64,000 nucleotides of DNA from Lactarius indigo (Eukaryota; Basidiomycota; Agaricomycetes; Russulales; Russulaceae): assembly GCA_025766275.1 (NCBI GenBank), contig JAFKAC010000042.1:372001-436000 (forward strand), read 5' to 3'. Below, piece by piece: positions 30,973 through 42,800 of the stretch. The notes beneath the pieces are model-generated. The model saw nothing but the letters and a program-made list of their open reading frames with translations, ran no database searches and was not told where the DNA came from. Position numbers and translations under genes: made by a program. Within the stretch, counting starts at the first letter, position 1, and every line of letters begins with the position of its first letter.

Positions 30973-31431
30973 TGTTACGTTTCGACCCTTACTGTACTGG
31001 TTGCAGCTACGGCGGTAAGGTAGATTAGTTGCGGACTTACGATAGGCGATTACGGGTACGATAGGGGATTGCGCGCTGATTGCTGACTGAGGACTATGCC
31101 ACTAATACTAGTAGTAGTAGTATTAGGGTTCGAGCTACTTACGCGATACGTTGGACGCTACACTACTCTGACTCATAGCAGCGCTTGAAAGCCTGCTCGA
31201 CTTGTATTTAATCTGTCTTGTGAAGACCAAGATACGCCATCTTGGTCTTCTTGAATCGTCACTTGCTTCTCTCCCTCTCTCCGTCTCTCTCTTCTACCGT
31301 CTCTTTCGAGGAAGTGCACCTTCGAGTGTTCACCATTATCTACGCTTGGACCTTCGAGTCTTCAGAGCATCCGCTAAGTTGTTACCGCCTCCACCGAGCT
31401 CAAGTCGAGCTAACGTCGTGACGACGTTACA
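30973..31431 (+). repeat. Element C 5' LTR with TATA and primer hairpin
   Basis: TGTTACGTTTCGACC to GACGACGTTACA. TATTTAAT lies near 31205, hairpin 3' arm ATCTTGGTCTT at 31239-31249. It lacks the U5 duplication of element B. Confidence 0.93.
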
Positions 31432-31433
31432 TT

Positions 31434-31444
31434 AAGACCAAGAT
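31434..31444 (+). promoter_or_regulatory. Self-primer-binding site of element C
   Basis: AAGACCAAGAT two bases after the LTR, exact complement of 31239-31249. Confidence 0.75.
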
Positions 31445-31450
31445 ATCACC

Positions 31451-33526
31451 GTGGCCGTAACAACAAGAGATCAGTGGACGAGCTTCCGTCCGTATTCGCT
31501 CCCAAGAAGAGGAGAACGCAACGTCCCTACGCGCTTTCTACGAGCCGCTAGTTGGAGGGAAAGACAAGAAGAAACCGGATACTTTGTGGAGTTCAACGGA
31601 CCTAGTAGGTTCCGACCAGTTGAGTTCAACTTCGACCACTTGTGTTGGACGGAGGTTACGTGGAATCCCATAGATTCCCAGTGGGACGTCATACGACCAG
31701 CAGGACCTAGATACCGGTGCGACATCGACGCCCGAGAACTCAACAGCCGAGCAGATTGGGGCCCCATCGACGGGCAAGAACGAGAACACTCTTCTGGAGA
31801 AGTAATATCAGAAGAAGGAGAGGAACAAAGTCAGGACGAGAGTGAAGGACGAGAGCCAGATCAAACAGAAACCAGCGGAGGAGCGATACAAGATCTCCTC
31901 ATCGAACGAGCTGAGTCCGCACACATTACCGAACCAGAGCCAATTCACATCCGATCACCAGCCATTATGGCGACAATAACAAGAGCAATGGAAGAAGTCG
32001 CGATTGAAGAAGCGCACGCAATACGAGAAGAGGCACGAGAAGTCCTCATGCCTATCAACCCAGAAACCGGTGTACGAATGACTGCAGACGACGCAGCCAT
32101 CTTCCGAGCCATAGGGTCAGATCGAGGAGACCCCCCATCTGGACGACAACCCGCACTAGACCTCCCACCGGGAATAGGAGGACCGGACGGAGACCCTCCA
32201 CCGCCACCAGGGGGGGGTATCCCGTTCGATCTACGAAGGACCGAACCACCAAACATGCCACCCAGGGGACCGCCAGGAGGTGGAGGAGGTGATGGCGGCG
32301 GAGGAGGAGGTGGTGGAGATGCCGGAGGAGGAGGACATCATAACGAAAAACTAACCGGCGAGCCACCTTCCATTTTTGACGGAGACAGACTCAAAGTAGA
32401 CCAATTCCTAACGCAGTGGCATGTCTATTGGGGCATGAATTTGGACGCCCCTATCATGCGCAACGACTACAGAAGATGCCTTCTGTTTCTTTCTTATATC
32501 AAAGGCGGAGCAGTCAGCGAATGGGTCCTGTCCTTCCTGAACTGGCTCAACAGGCAGATACAACGGGGAATAAGTCCCTACACTCGCGACCTATGGAACG
32601 CCGTAGCCGATGGATTCAGCCAGAGGTTCGAAAACACGCTAGAAAGGGAACAAGCCCAAGCAATATTACGGAAGGGTTACAAAATGACGGGAGAGGACAT
32701 TGACAAGTACGTCAATGACTTCGAACAACTCGCACGGAAAGCTCACTACCGCCTCAATGAACCCCAAACCATCGACCTCTTTACGTCGGGTCTACCCAAG
32801 GAGCTGTTCAAGAACGCGTTTCAGTTCGACGACCCCGTCACGTTCGACGACTGGAAAAGAGCCGTCCTCAAGCGGCAGAAGAATTATATCCATCTCAAGG
32901 CGCGACTCAATGAATACAAAAATACGACGACGCAACCAAAGAAGCAGGGCGGCAATGCGGGATGGACACTCCCGCAGAACCTGCCACAAACCAACCCGTG
33001 GGCGATGGACACCTCGGCTGACCGTGCAAAGGTGCGGCTCGCAGGGTCCGAAGACATTGACTTCAACAAACTGCCACACCGCGACTGGCCCACGCCACCG
33101 TTCCCGCCAAGAGGAGGACCGGGAGCTAGAGGACGAGGGAGAGGAGGACCTCGAAGGGACTTAAGGAATGTCCTTTGCTATAACTGTCACGCCCCCGGCC
33201 ACCTCTCACGAAATTGCCCATACCCGCGTACGCAGCAACAGTGGCAGGCTGCCCCATCCAGCAGCCGCATGACCGAAACCACGAGGTATCCTCAAGGACC
33301 TGTCTCGCAGTACACGCCGCCCGTTTCGCAATACGCGCCGTCGCTGCCTGGGTATATGTCACCAGCGCCAAGCGTAACGCCCGCACCCCAAATCAACGCG
33401 GCAAGCACAAAAACGGCGGGAGAACAAGCCAAAGAATGGCTCACACAGGTGGCCAACAGTACAGATGAAGTGAAAGATCTTATACTTCAAGATCTATGGG
33501 GAAAAGAGGGTTTTCGGGACGCCTGA
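31451..33526 (+). CDS. Gag of element C, apparent GTG start
   Basis: 691 codons, closely similar to B Gag, with the same order: N-terminal domain, acidic region, Gly-rich hinge, capsid-like region and knuckle CYNCHAPGHLSRNC. It begins at GTG in ATCACCGTGG; the spacer from the primer-binding site is 6 bases against 8 in B, so the upstream bases are not coding in frame. No ATG occurs from the inferred transcript start (31239) to 31967, the first methionine codon of the frame. Most base differences from B in that stretch are silent, so it is translated and selected. Confidence 0.87.
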   Translation: MAVTTRDQWTSFRPYSLPRRGERNVPTRFLRAASWRERQEETGYFVEFNGPSRFRPVEFNFDHLCWTEVTWNPIDSQWDVIRPAGPRYRCDIDARELNSRADWGPIDGQEREHSSGEVISEEGEEQSQDESEGREPDQTETSGGAIQDLLIERAESAHITEPEPIHIRSPAIMATITRAMEEVAIEEAHAIREEAREVLMPINPETGVRMTADDAAIFRAIGSDRGDPPSGRQPALDLPPGIGGPDGDPPPPPGGGIPFDLRRTEPPNMPPRGPPGGGGGDGGGGGGGGDAGGGGHHNEKLTGEPPSIFDGDRLKVDQFLTQWHVYWGMNLDAPIMRNDYRRCLLFLSYIKGGAVSEWVLSFLNWLNRQIQRGISPYTRDLWNAVADGFSQRFENTLEREQAQAILRKGYKMTGEDIDKYVNDFEQLARKAHYRLNEPQTIDLFTSGLPKELFKNAFQFDDPVTFDDWKRAVLKRQKNYIHLKARLNEYKNTTTQPKKQGGNAGWTLPQNLPQTNPWAMDTSADRAKVRLAGSEDIDFNKLPHRDWPTPPFPPRGGPGARGRGRGGPRRDLRNVLCYNCHAPGHLSRNCPYPRTQQQWQAAPSSSRMTETTRYPQGPVSQYTPPVSQYAPSLPGYMSPAPSVTPAPQINAASTKTAGEQAKEWLTQVANSTDEVKDLILQDLWGKEGFRDA

Positions 33527-36500
33527 ACCCGTCAGTCTGGGTGAGGGCTCTTCAATGTAATTCTGTAATTGTGACAACGCGCTACCGATCTATGAGAATC
33601 CCAGTGACTGTCCGAACGAATTACCAAACGACTGAAACGAAAGCATTAGTCGACTCTGGCGCAACTGACAACTTCATCCGACCCAGCCTGGCCAAACGGG
33701 CTGGCATTCAGACGCAACCACTGAGTACGCCTCGCAAAATATGGAATATAGACAACACGGAAAATAAAGCTGGGTTAATCACTCATTATGTTAACCTAGA
33801 GGTGAAAACACGGGGACAGATAAAGCAAATGACCTTCCTGGTCACCGACCTTGGGAGCGAAGATATGGTGCTAGGCTATCCATGGCTAAGCGCATTCGAA
33901 CCAACAATCAGCTGGGCCACTGCCACCATACACCCCGATATGCAGCCAATAATGTTAGCAACCAGCGAAGCACTGCTATCAACGACGACCGTTCGAGCCC
34001 TCATTGTGGCCGAAAAAGAAGACATTGTAAGGGAGCTAGAGGAAGAAACATTCACTAGAGCCACCACCTCGACGGAGTTGGCCATACAGGCGAAACAACA
34101 ACAAACGGTAGCAGTGCTCCCGCAGGAATACGCAATGTTTGCTAGACTTTTCAACGAGCAAGCCTCGCACCGCTTCCCCCCGGCAAGGCCGTGGGATCAT
34201 GCGATAGACTTCAAACCATCCGCGCCGGCCGCCATTGACTGCAAGATCTACCCTATGACCCAAAAAGAAGAGGGCGAACTTAAAGAGTTTCTAGAAGAGA
34301 AACTGAAGCAAGGGTATCTGCGCCCCTCTATCTCTCCGTACGCATCCTCCTTCTTCTTCATTAAAAAGAAGGACGGAAAACTACGCCCGGTACAGGACTA
34401 CCGGGTCATCAACTCCCACACCATTCGAAATCAATACCCGCTACCGTTGATACAGGACCTCATCCTTGACCTCAGTAATGCCCACATCTATACCAAACTC
34501 GACATCCGATGGGGCTACAACAACGTACGTATTCGCGACGGCGACCAAGAAAAGGCAGCGTTCAAAACTAAATTCGGCCTCTTCGAACCCACGGTCATGT
34601 TCTTCGGGCTAACTAACTCCCCTGCCACCTTCCAAGCCATGATGAACCACATCTACCGCGACACCATAGCAAAGCACGAACGACTGGGCACTACCATACG
34701 CGTCTACATGGACGACATCGGCATCGCCACTCACTTTGATCACGATCTTGCGGCCCACATAGACGCCGTCCGCGATGTTTTGCGCGTTGCGAAAGAACAC
34801 GACCTCTACTTCAAACTCGAGAAGTGCCTGTTCCATCAACCGCGGATGGATTACCTGGGGGTAATCCTTGAAAGGGGGGTGACCCGAATGGACCCTGTAA
34901 AAGTTCAAGGAATCAAGGACTGGCCAACACCAACAAAAGTCAAAGACGTCCGTTCGTTCCTCGGTTTCTGTAACTTTTACAGACTCTTTATCCGCGGTTT
35001 CGCAACTCACGCCAAACCACTCACTAAACTAACACGAAAGAACGAAGAATGGCGGTGGACCGAAGAAGAGAAGAGGGCGTTTAATACCCTAAAACGACTC
35101 GTGACGGAAGAGCCGGTGCTAGCACACCCCATCCTTCAAGACCCATTCGAATTGGAAGTAGACGCGTCGGGCTATGCGGTGGGAGCCGTATTACTGCAAA
35201 AGAAATCTGACGGCAAGCGACATCCCATAGGTTACTATTCGGTGACGCTTTCCGAAGCCGAAAGAAACTACGACATCTACGACCTAGAGCTACTCGCGAT
35301 AGTTAAGGCCCTATGGAACTGGCGACCACTTCTCGCAGGTGCCCCCCACAAGATCAAAATCTATTCGGACCATCTAAACCTACAGTACTGGAAATCACCA
35401 CAGAAGATCAGCAGACGAGTCGCCAGGGAAGTACTCGAACTCTCCGAATACGACTTCGAAATTCATCACATTAAGGGAAAGAACAACGGGCGGGCAGATG
35501 CACTGTCAAGACGACCGGATTACGACCAAGGCGTCAAGGACAACAGCGAAGTAGTGGTCCTACCCCCTGAAATCTTCATACGAACCCTCAACACCGCGCG
35601 CACCTTCATCGCCAACCCAAACCTACTACAACCACGCCACCAACAAGATGAAGAGGTAATCAAGATATGGATCGACCCTTATCACCTTAAGAAAATACAA
35701 GGAGAATGGTACAAGGATGGCAGGTTTGTAATCACAGGGCCAGCATCGACTCAGCGGGTACTAATACACGACCATCACGACTTGCCAATACATGGCCATC
35801 CGGGAATTGCAAAAACTCAACGCATCCTGGAGAGACACTACTGGTGGCCGCGACTCCGAAAAGACGTGTATGAATACGTGCAAGGCTGCGCAGAATGCCA
35901 AAGGAATAAAGTCAACACGAGGCCCATACGAGCCGCGCTGCATCCCATCACGCCAATACTGGAAGCCATGCCATTCCACACGGTAGCGGTAGATTTCATC
36001 ACCAAACTCCCCATTTCCAAGGGGTATGACAGTATACTAACTGTCACAGACCACGACTGCAGCAAAGCCTCAATCTTTATCCCATGCCGAGAGGAAATCA
36101 CCGCAGAAGAAACGGCGACTCTGTATGTCGCCCAGGTGTTCAAACGCTTCGGATTGCCGCGCAAGATAATAAGTGACCGCGACCCACGCTTCACGTCCAA
36201 GTTCACCAGAGAAGTATGCCGCATTCTGGGGATTCAACAGAACATATCAACCGCATATCACCCGCGTACTGATGGACAGTCTGAGCGAACTAACCAGTGG
36301 CTGGAACAGTACCTACGCTTCTGGGTAAATGAGCGGCAGGACAACTGGGAAGCTTATCTGCCAATCGCCGAATTTGCGCACAACAACTGGCCACACGAAC
36401 ACACTAAAGAGTCACCGTTCCAACTTCTGATGGGGTACAACCCACAAGCGGACTGGACGGATAAGCCATCTCCCATCCCCCTCGCGACCGCGCGACTGAC

Positions 36501-37311
36501 ACAACTAAAAGAAGCTAGAGACAACGCCCAACGCCTTATAAAGAAGGCGCAGGAGTCATGGGTGCGCAACAAAGATACGCCCAAGTTCAGCATCAACGAT
36601 CTCGTATGGCTCGAGGGCAAACATCTCCGAACCAATCAGCCTACAGCGAAATTAGCGGCGCGACGCCACGGACCCTTTCGGGTGGTACAGGTGATGTCCC
36701 CATACAACTATCGATTGGAACTTCCCACGCAGTGGAGCATTCATCCAGTGTTTCACATCGATCTTCTCACACCATACAAGCAAACTTCCTTGCACGGAGA
36801 GAACTTCACACGACCACCGCCCGAACTGATAGATGGAGAAGAGGAATACGAAGTCGAGGCCATCCTAGACACTCGGCACTTCGGCAGAGGAAGACGCCTT
36901 CAATATCTGATCAAATGGAAGGGATACCCGGACTCGGAGAACCAGTGGGTCAACAAAGACGACGTCTTTGCGCCGGAAGCACTTCGCCTGTATCAGGAAG
37001 CGCACGCCCACGGTAGGAGAGATAAAGTGGGAGTCGCTCGGACAGAGGACAGTCATCCCCTCTTCCTTCGCTCAGCCATTACTCTCATGCCCACTTCCCC
37101 ACTGCGACATGTCACACAGGCGCAACTCCTCGACTCCCTCGCAGAAGACGCCCGCGCCCTCTTGGCTGAGGACAGCGACACCGAAGTTCCCAACACTCAG
37201 CTCACGCCATGGACACCTCTTACGCCAGCAGAGGGGCCCATCACCGCACAAGAATGGATCAACGTCGTCACCAGATTCCCAGACCCGACGACCACCCCTG
37301 ACGACGACTGA
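33496..37311 (+). CDS. Pol of element C, fused in frame to the front of ORF3
   Basis: 1,271 codons. Protease ALVDSGATDNFIRP, RT with LDIRWGYNNVRI and YMDDIGIAT, RNase H, integrase (GHPGIAKTQRIL; VDFITKLPISKGYDS; SDRDPRF; TDGQSERTNQW) and chromodomain (LIKWKGYPDSENQW) are intact. After the chromodomain the frame passes without a stop through AHAHGRRDKVG into MPTSPLRHVTQAQLLDSLAED, the ORF3 start in other copies. It ends at TGA 37309, where B has CGA. This shows that ORF3 can be a C-terminal extension of Pol. Confidence 0.92.
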   Translation: MGKRGFSGRLNPSVWVRALQCNSVIVTTRYRSMRIPVTVRTNYQTTETKALVDSGATDNFIRPSLAKRAGIQTQPLSTPRKIWNIDNTENKAGLITHYVNLEVKTRGQIKQMTFLVTDLGSEDMVLGYPWLSAFEPTISWATATIHPDMQPIMLATSEALLSTTTVRALIVAEKEDIVRELEEETFTRATTSTELAIQAKQQQTVAVLPQEYAMFARLFNEQASHRFPPARPWDHAIDFKPSAPAAIDCKIYPMTQKEEGELKEFLEEKLKQGYLRPSISPYASSFFFIKKKDGKLRPVQDYRVINSHTIRNQYPLPLIQDLILDLSNAHIYTKLDIRWGYNNVRIRDGDQEKAAFKTKFGLFEPTVMFFGLTNSPATFQAMMNHIYRDTIAKHERLGTTIRVYMDDIGIATHFDHDLAAHIDAVRDVLRVAKEHDLYFKLEKCLFHQPRMDYLGVILERGVTRMDPVKVQGIKDWPTPTKVKDVRSFLGFCNFYRLFIRGFATHAKPLTKLTRKNEEWRWTEEEKRAFNTLKRLVTEEPVLAHPILQDPFELEVDASGYAVGAVLLQKKSDGKRHPIGYYSVTLSEAERNYDIYDLELLAIVKALWNWRPLLAGAPHKIKIYSDHLNLQYWKSPQKISRRVAREVLELSEYDFEIHHIKGKNNGRADALSRRPDYDQGVKDNSEVVVLPPEIFIRTLNTARTFIANPNLLQPRHQQDEEVIKIWIDPYHLKKIQGEWYKDGRFVITGPASTQRVLIHDHHDLPIHGHPGIAKTQRILERHYWWPRLRKDVYEYVQGCAECQRNKVNTRPIRAALHPITPILEAMPFHTVAVDFITKLPISKGYDSILTVTDHDCSKASIFIPCREEITAEETATLYVAQVFKRFGLPRKIISDRDPRFTSKFTREVCRILGIQQNISTAYHPRTDGQSERTNQWLEQYLRFWVNERQDNWEAYLPIAEFAHNNWPHEHTKESPFQLLMGYNPQADWTDKPSPIPLATARLTQLKEARDNAQRLIKKAQESWVRNKDTPKFSINDLVWLEGKHLRTNQPTAKLAARRHGPFRVVQVMSPYNYRLELPTQWSIHPVFHIDLLTPYKQTSLHGENFTRPPPELIDGEEEYEVEAILDTRHFGRGRRLQYLIKWKGYPDSENQWVNKDDVFAPEALRLYQEAHAHGRRDKVGVARTEDSHPLFLRSAITLMPTSPLRHVTQAQLLDSLAEDARALLAEDSDTEVPNTQLTPWTPLTPAEGPITAQEWINVVTRFPDPTTTPDDD
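33499..33514 (+). promoter_or_regulatory. Tandem -1 frameshift heptamers, element C
   Basis: GGGAAAA (33499-33505) and GGGTTTT (33508-33514) in the gag frame, as in element B. Confidence 0.68.
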
Positions 37312-38235
37312 GCCGTCGTCCACATCTTCCGAAACGATCGCGGCGAACGTGAACCCATCGCCGCCATCCCCCCAAGTGACGACCTCATCGGCGTTCGCGG
37401 AGTTTTCCCGAGCAACGACCAGCGTTCAAGCGCTGATGGAGTACGAGTTGGAGGGCTGGAAGAGGGTAGCGGCAGCATGGCAGAAGGAGCAGCTGGACTC
37501 AGCAGCGGCCCGGCTGAGGGAGATGCGCGAGCGGCGGCAGCAATGGCGGCAGCTGAGGCTGGCCATGACGACGAAGATTATTACCCGGCGAGACACACCT
37601 TCCTTCGAACGAAACGCGACCCTGATAATCCCCTCATCACGCCCTGGCTCGTCTACTCCGACGGGTCCCCCATGTATCGAGGACGTGTGCGCGTGCCTGG
37701 CGCCGCCGATCACCGTCCGTTCACCGCCGCCGAGGACCCCGCGCATGTCATTGCGCCTGAAGGGTTCCGGGCGAACCGACGACCCCATCACATTCGATAC
37801 CCCATCACCGGACCAGACGGAGTAGAGAGGGACGCATCGCACGTCCAGATCATCGGAGGAGCAGACCCCCTCATATTAGGGGTTATACCGGGCTCGCCAC
37901 ACGTCTACAGTAAGCCCCTTTACGCAGAACCCCACGTATCCGCGGCGCTCCGCCCCACGTATCCACACGAGGACCTCGTTGTCTTCGAGGCGGACAAGAT
38001 CACCGACCGTGCGCTCAATCGCATCAATGACGAGTCGCTCACCGCAGAGGTTACGCGCTTTCGCGCGGCCAGCTACGAGCTGGATCGACTTCGGGCGAGG
38101 GTGAGTCAGCTCCGCGCAATGATCAAGTGTGCGCAGGACGATCGGCGCGACGCGATCTACCGCTTGGAGCGCGCCACCGCATTAGAGCGCATTGCCGATG
38201 AACAGCGCGATTGGCCGGCCCGCGACTTTCGGTGA
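37087..38235 (+). pseudogene. ORF3 of element C, interrupted by one stop
   Basis: Same protein as ORF3 of B, starting at ATG 37087 in frame with pol. TGA at 37309-37311 falls after RFPDPTTTPDDD. The rest (to TGA 38233) includes DPDNPLITPWLVYSDGSPMY, HHIRYPITGPDGVERDASHV and the helical end LRARVSQLRAMIKCAQDDRR, and is otherwise open. Confidence 0.7.
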
Positions 38236-38266
38236 GCCAGGGGTCTCACACTAGAAGAGGAGGTGA

Positions 38267-38725
38267 TGTTACGTTTCGACCCTTACTGTACCGGTTGCAG
38301 CTACGGCGGTAAGGTAGATTAGTTGCGGACTTACGATAGGCGATTACGGGTACGATAGGGGATTGCGCGCTGATTGCTGACTGAGGACTATGCCACTAAT
38401 ACTAGTAGTAGTAGTATTAGGGTTCGAGCTACTTACGCGATACGTTGGACGCTACACTACTCTGACTCATAGCAGCGCTTGAAAGCCTGCTCGACTTGTA
38501 TTTAATCTGTCTTGTGAAGACCAAGATACGCCATCTTGGTCTTCTTGAATCGTCACTTGCTTCTCTCCCTCTCTCCGTCTCTCTCTTCTACCGTCTCTTT
38601 CAAGGAAGTGCACCTTCGAGTGTTCACCATTATCTACGCTTGGACCTTCGAGTCTTCAGAGCATCCGCTAAGTTGTTACCGCCTCCACCGAGCTCAAGTC
38701 GAGCTAACGTCGTGACGACGTTACA
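38267..38725 (+). repeat. Element C 3' LTR
   Basis: 459 bases, two differences from the 5' LTR (TACCGG vs TACTGG; TTCAAGG vs TTCGAGG). Preceded by the purine tract AGAAGAGGAGGTGA. Confidence 0.93.
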
Positions 38726-38860
38726 TCGACGACCCGACCACATTCGATGACTGGAAGAGAGCCGTTCTCAAACGGCAGAAAAACTACATACACCTCAAAG
38801 CCAGATTAAACGAGTACAAGAACACGATGACACAGCCGAAGAAACAGAGTGGGAATGCGG

Positions 38861-39366
38861 TGTTACGGTATGGACTTAATGACTCATCACACGCGACTCA
38901 TGACCGGTTATGACTATGGTCCGGTATCAGTATTAGTCATGGACTCTTACATCGCATCAGTCAGCATAGTAGTTCGCATGTGATTGTGACTCATGTATGA
39001 CTCATTCCTAGGATAGCTGTACTAGGGTTCGAGCTAGTTACGCTATTGGGTATTTACTATTCTAGCGGCGCTTCAAAGCCCGCGTGTATTTGTATAAATA
39101 GTCGACTAAGAAGACCAAGAGTCCCCATCTTGGTCTTCTTCAATCCACCACTTGACTCGTCTTTCGTCCGCCTTAGTTCCAGCTAAGTGCACTTCCACTT
39201 CGGTTTGCCAAGAAACCGTCTTCTTTACCCTTCGGTGCAGCGTGTGCCAGCGTGCCCCTGTTCACCTTGCATTGGGTTGACACGTGGTCCCCATTCGCCT
39301 AACTCTTGCTAAGTCGATTACGCCTTTCACGAGTCCACGTCGGACTAACGCCGGTGGAGCGTAACA
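38861..39366 (+). mobile_element. Solo LTR, diverged B family, TSD TGCGG
   Basis: 506 bases, TGTTACGGTATGG to GGAGCGTAACA, flanked by TGCGG at 38856-38860 and 39367-39371. TATAAATA lies at 39093, then arms AAGACCAAGA (39111-39120) and TCTTGGTCTT (39128-39137) with a seven-base loop. The hairpin is thus kept while the rest of the LTR has diverged. Confidence 0.92.
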
Positions 39367-39894
39367 TGCGGGATGGGCACTTCCCCAGAACCTACCCCAA
39401 ACCAACCCATGGGCGATGGACACTTCCGCGGATCGCGCTAAAGTGCGATTGGCTGGATCGGAAGATATCGACTTCAACAAGCTGCCGCACACCAGGGCGG
39501 CCCTACCCCCATTCCCGCCCAGAGGCGGACCAGGAACTCGAGGACGAGGAAGAGGAGGAGCTAGAAGGGACCTAAGGAACGTCCTTTGTTATAACTGTAA
39601 CGCTCCAGGACATCTCTCACGAAACTGCCCCTATCTGCGAATGCCAAGACAGTGGCAGAACCCCCCTTCTAGTAGCCAAATGACCGAAACAGCATGGCCA
39701 TCCCAGTGGCCCGGGTCGCCAGGACCCGTATCACAATACGAACCATCGTTGCCAGGGTACACGACGCCAGCGCCCAGCGCAACACCCGTGCCCCAAATCA
39801 ACGCAGCAAAGACGGCGGGAGAACAGGCGAAGGAATGGCTTACGCAAGTCGCCAACAGCACGGATGAGGTAAAAGACCTCATACTTCAAGATCT

Positions 39895-42800
39895 GTGGGG
39901 AAAAGAGGGTTTTCGGGACGCCTAAACCCGTCAGTCTGGGTGAGGGCATTACAATGTAAATCCGTAATTGTGACAACGCGCTATCGTTCTCTACAAATCC
40001 CAGTGACTGTCAGAATGGATTACCAAACGACTGAGACAAAAGCATTGGTCGACTCAGGAGCGACCGACAATTTCATCAAACCAAATATGGCCGCCAGGAG
40101 CGGCATCCCTGTGCAAAGGTTAGAAACGCCTAGGAAAATATGGAACATAGACAACACCGAAAACAAAGCTGGGTTAATCACTCATTACATTAACCTGGAA
40201 GTAACGACACGAGGACAGATAAAAAAGATGACCTTCCTAGTAACCGATCTAGGAAGCGAAGATATGGTGCTAGGATACCCTTGGCTCAGCGCCTTCGAGC
40301 CCGTCATCAGTTGGACAACAGCCACCATACGCCCCGACATGCAGCCGGTTGTACTGGCTACAACAGAATGTCTCGCCAAAACCGCGGTCCGCGCCCTTAC
40401 GGTAGCAGAAAAGGCCGATATCGTGATAGAACTGGAACGCAAAGAGTGAACATTCGCCCGTGCCACCACCTCGACGGAGTTGGCAATACAAGCAAAGCAG
40501 CAGCAAAACGCAACCGAGCTACCTTCGGTTTACGCTGCATTTGCCAAGCTTTTCAGCGAGCAAGCCTCGCATCGATTCCCCCCGCCACGGCCCTGGGACC
40601 ACGCCATCGATTTCAAACCAACGGTGCCAGCAGCGATCGACTGCAAGATATATCCAATGACGCAAAAGGAAGAAGGCGAGTTAAAGGAATTCCTTGAAGA
40701 GAAGCTAAAGCAGGGGTATCTGCGCCCCTCAATTTCTCCGTACGCCTCTTCATTCTTTTTTATTAAAAAGAAGGACGGAAAGCTACGCCCGGTACAGGAC
40801 TACCGAGTTATCAACTCCCACACCATTCGCAACCAATACCCACTACCGCTGATCCAAGATCTCATACTCGACCTCAGCAACGCCCATCTCTACACGAAGC
40901 TAGACATTCGCTGGGGGTATAACAACATACGCATCCGCGACGGCGACCAAGAGAAGGCCACATTCAAAATGAAGTTTGGCCTCTTTGAACCCACGGTCAT
41001 GTTCTTCGGCCTCACCAACTCTCCGGCAACCTTCCAGGCCATGATGAATCACATATTCCGTGATACTATAGCCAAGCATGAATGCTTGGGAACCACGATA
41101 CGTGTTTACATGGACGACATTGGCATCGCCACTCACTTTGACCATGATCTAGCTGCCCACATTAATGCTGTGCGTGACGTGTTATGTGTCGCCGAGGAAC
41201 ACGATCTCTACTTCAAGCTGGAAAAGTGCCTCTTCCATCAACCGCGTATGGATTACCTGGGGGTAATCCTTGAGAGGGGGGTGACAAGAATGGACCCCGT
41301 AAAAGTTCAAGGCATCAAAGACTGGCCAACACCGACGAAGGTCAAGGATGACCAATCTTTCCTCGGTTTTTGCAACTTTTACCATCTTTTTATCCGTGGT
41401 TTCGCAACTCACGCTAAACCACTCACCAAACTAACACGCAAAGACGAAGAATGGCGCTGGACAGAAGAGGAAGACAAGGCGTTCAACACTCTCAAACGCC
41501 TAGTAACTGAGGAACCAGTACTAGCACACCCCGTTCTTCAAGACCCATTTGAGTTGGAAGTAGACGCTTCGGGCTACGTGGTGGGAGCCGTACTATTGCA
41601 AAAGAAATCTGATGGAAAAAGACATCCCATAGGCTACTATTCCACAACACTATCAGAGGCGGAAAGAAATTACGACATTTACAACCTAGAATTGCTCGCG
41701 ATAGTCAAAGCACTGAGAAACTGGAGGCCTCTGCTGGCGGGAGCTCCGCATAAAATCAAGATCTACTCCGACCACTTAAACCTACAATACTGGAAGTCGC
41801 CGCAGAAAATCAGTAGACGAGTCGCAAGGGAAGTACTCGAACTCTCTGAGTACGACTTCAAGATCCACCATATCAAAGGAAAGAACAACGGAAGAGCTGA
41901 TGCACTGTCACGTCGACCAGACTACGACTAAGGGGTAGGGGACAACAACGAGGTGGTAGTGCTACCCCCGGAAGTCTTCGTCCGGGCCCTTAACACCGCA
42001 AGAACACTCATCCTCAACCCAAACCTGACACAACCACGACACCAGCAGGATGAGGAAGTGATCAAAATGTGGGTGGAACCCCATCGACTCAAAAAGATAC
42101 AGGGGGAGTGGTACAAAGACGGAAGGTTCGTAATAATGGGACCAGCGTCGACACATCGAGTACTGATCCATGATCACCACGACCTACCCGTACACAGACA
42201 CCCCGGAATTGCGAGGACTCAACGCATTCTGGAAAGGCATTATTGGTGGCCACGACTTAGGAAAGACGTCTACGAGTACGTGCAGGGCTGCGCAGAATGC
42301 CAAAGGAACAAGGTCAACACGCGCCCCATTCGCGCAGCGTTACACCCCATCACACCAATACTCGACGCTCTCCCGTTCCAAACGGTGGCAGTAGACTTCA
42401 TCACCAAACTCCCGATATCCGAAGGATACGACAGTATCCTTACCATCACCGACCACGACTGTAGCAAAGCCTCCGTGTTTATACCATGCAAAGAGGAGAT
42501 AACCGCAGAAGAGACCGCAGCGCTGTACGTCCGTCACGTCTTCAAACGATTCGGACTACCGCGTAAAATCATCAGCGATCGGGACCCCCGATTTACGTCA
42601 AAGTTCACAAGAGAAGCATGCCGAATCCTGGGGATTCAACAGAACATATCCACGGCATATCACCCACGCACCGACGGACAATCAGAGAGGACCAATCAGT
42701 GGCTAGAACAATACCTGCGCTTCTGGGTGAATGACCGTCACGATAACTGGACCACACATCTACCAATCGCCGAATTTGCGCACAACAACTGGCCACATGA

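Larger units (their letters stand above)
30973..38725 (+). mobile_element. Element C: full-length B-family Gypsy element, TSD TCGAC
   Basis: A 7,753-base element inserted in element I gag, flanked by TCGAC at 30968-30972 and 38726-38730. The LTRs are 459 bases each and differ at two positions by eye, so the insertion is recent but older than B. Gag and pol are intact through the chromodomain. A single TGA at 37309-37311 breaks the ORF3 part. Confidence 0.95.
28854..39925 (+). pseudogene. Element I gag, split by three insertions
   Basis: Gag pieces lie at 28854-30008, 30748-30972, 38731-38860 and 39372-39925. They join in frame across the insertions, for example DLWDAV|ADGFSQ, FQFD|DPTTFDDW and KQSGNA|GWALPQNLPQ. 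It starts at a GTG like B and C and ends with the knuckle CYNCNAPGHLSRNC and WGKEGFRDA. In-frame TGA codons at 29508-29510, 29636-29638 and near 30769 stand where arginine is expected. An in-frame ATG near 29060 (VMW, where B has VTW) is a decay change, unlike the ATG-free copies B and C. Confidence 0.88.
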
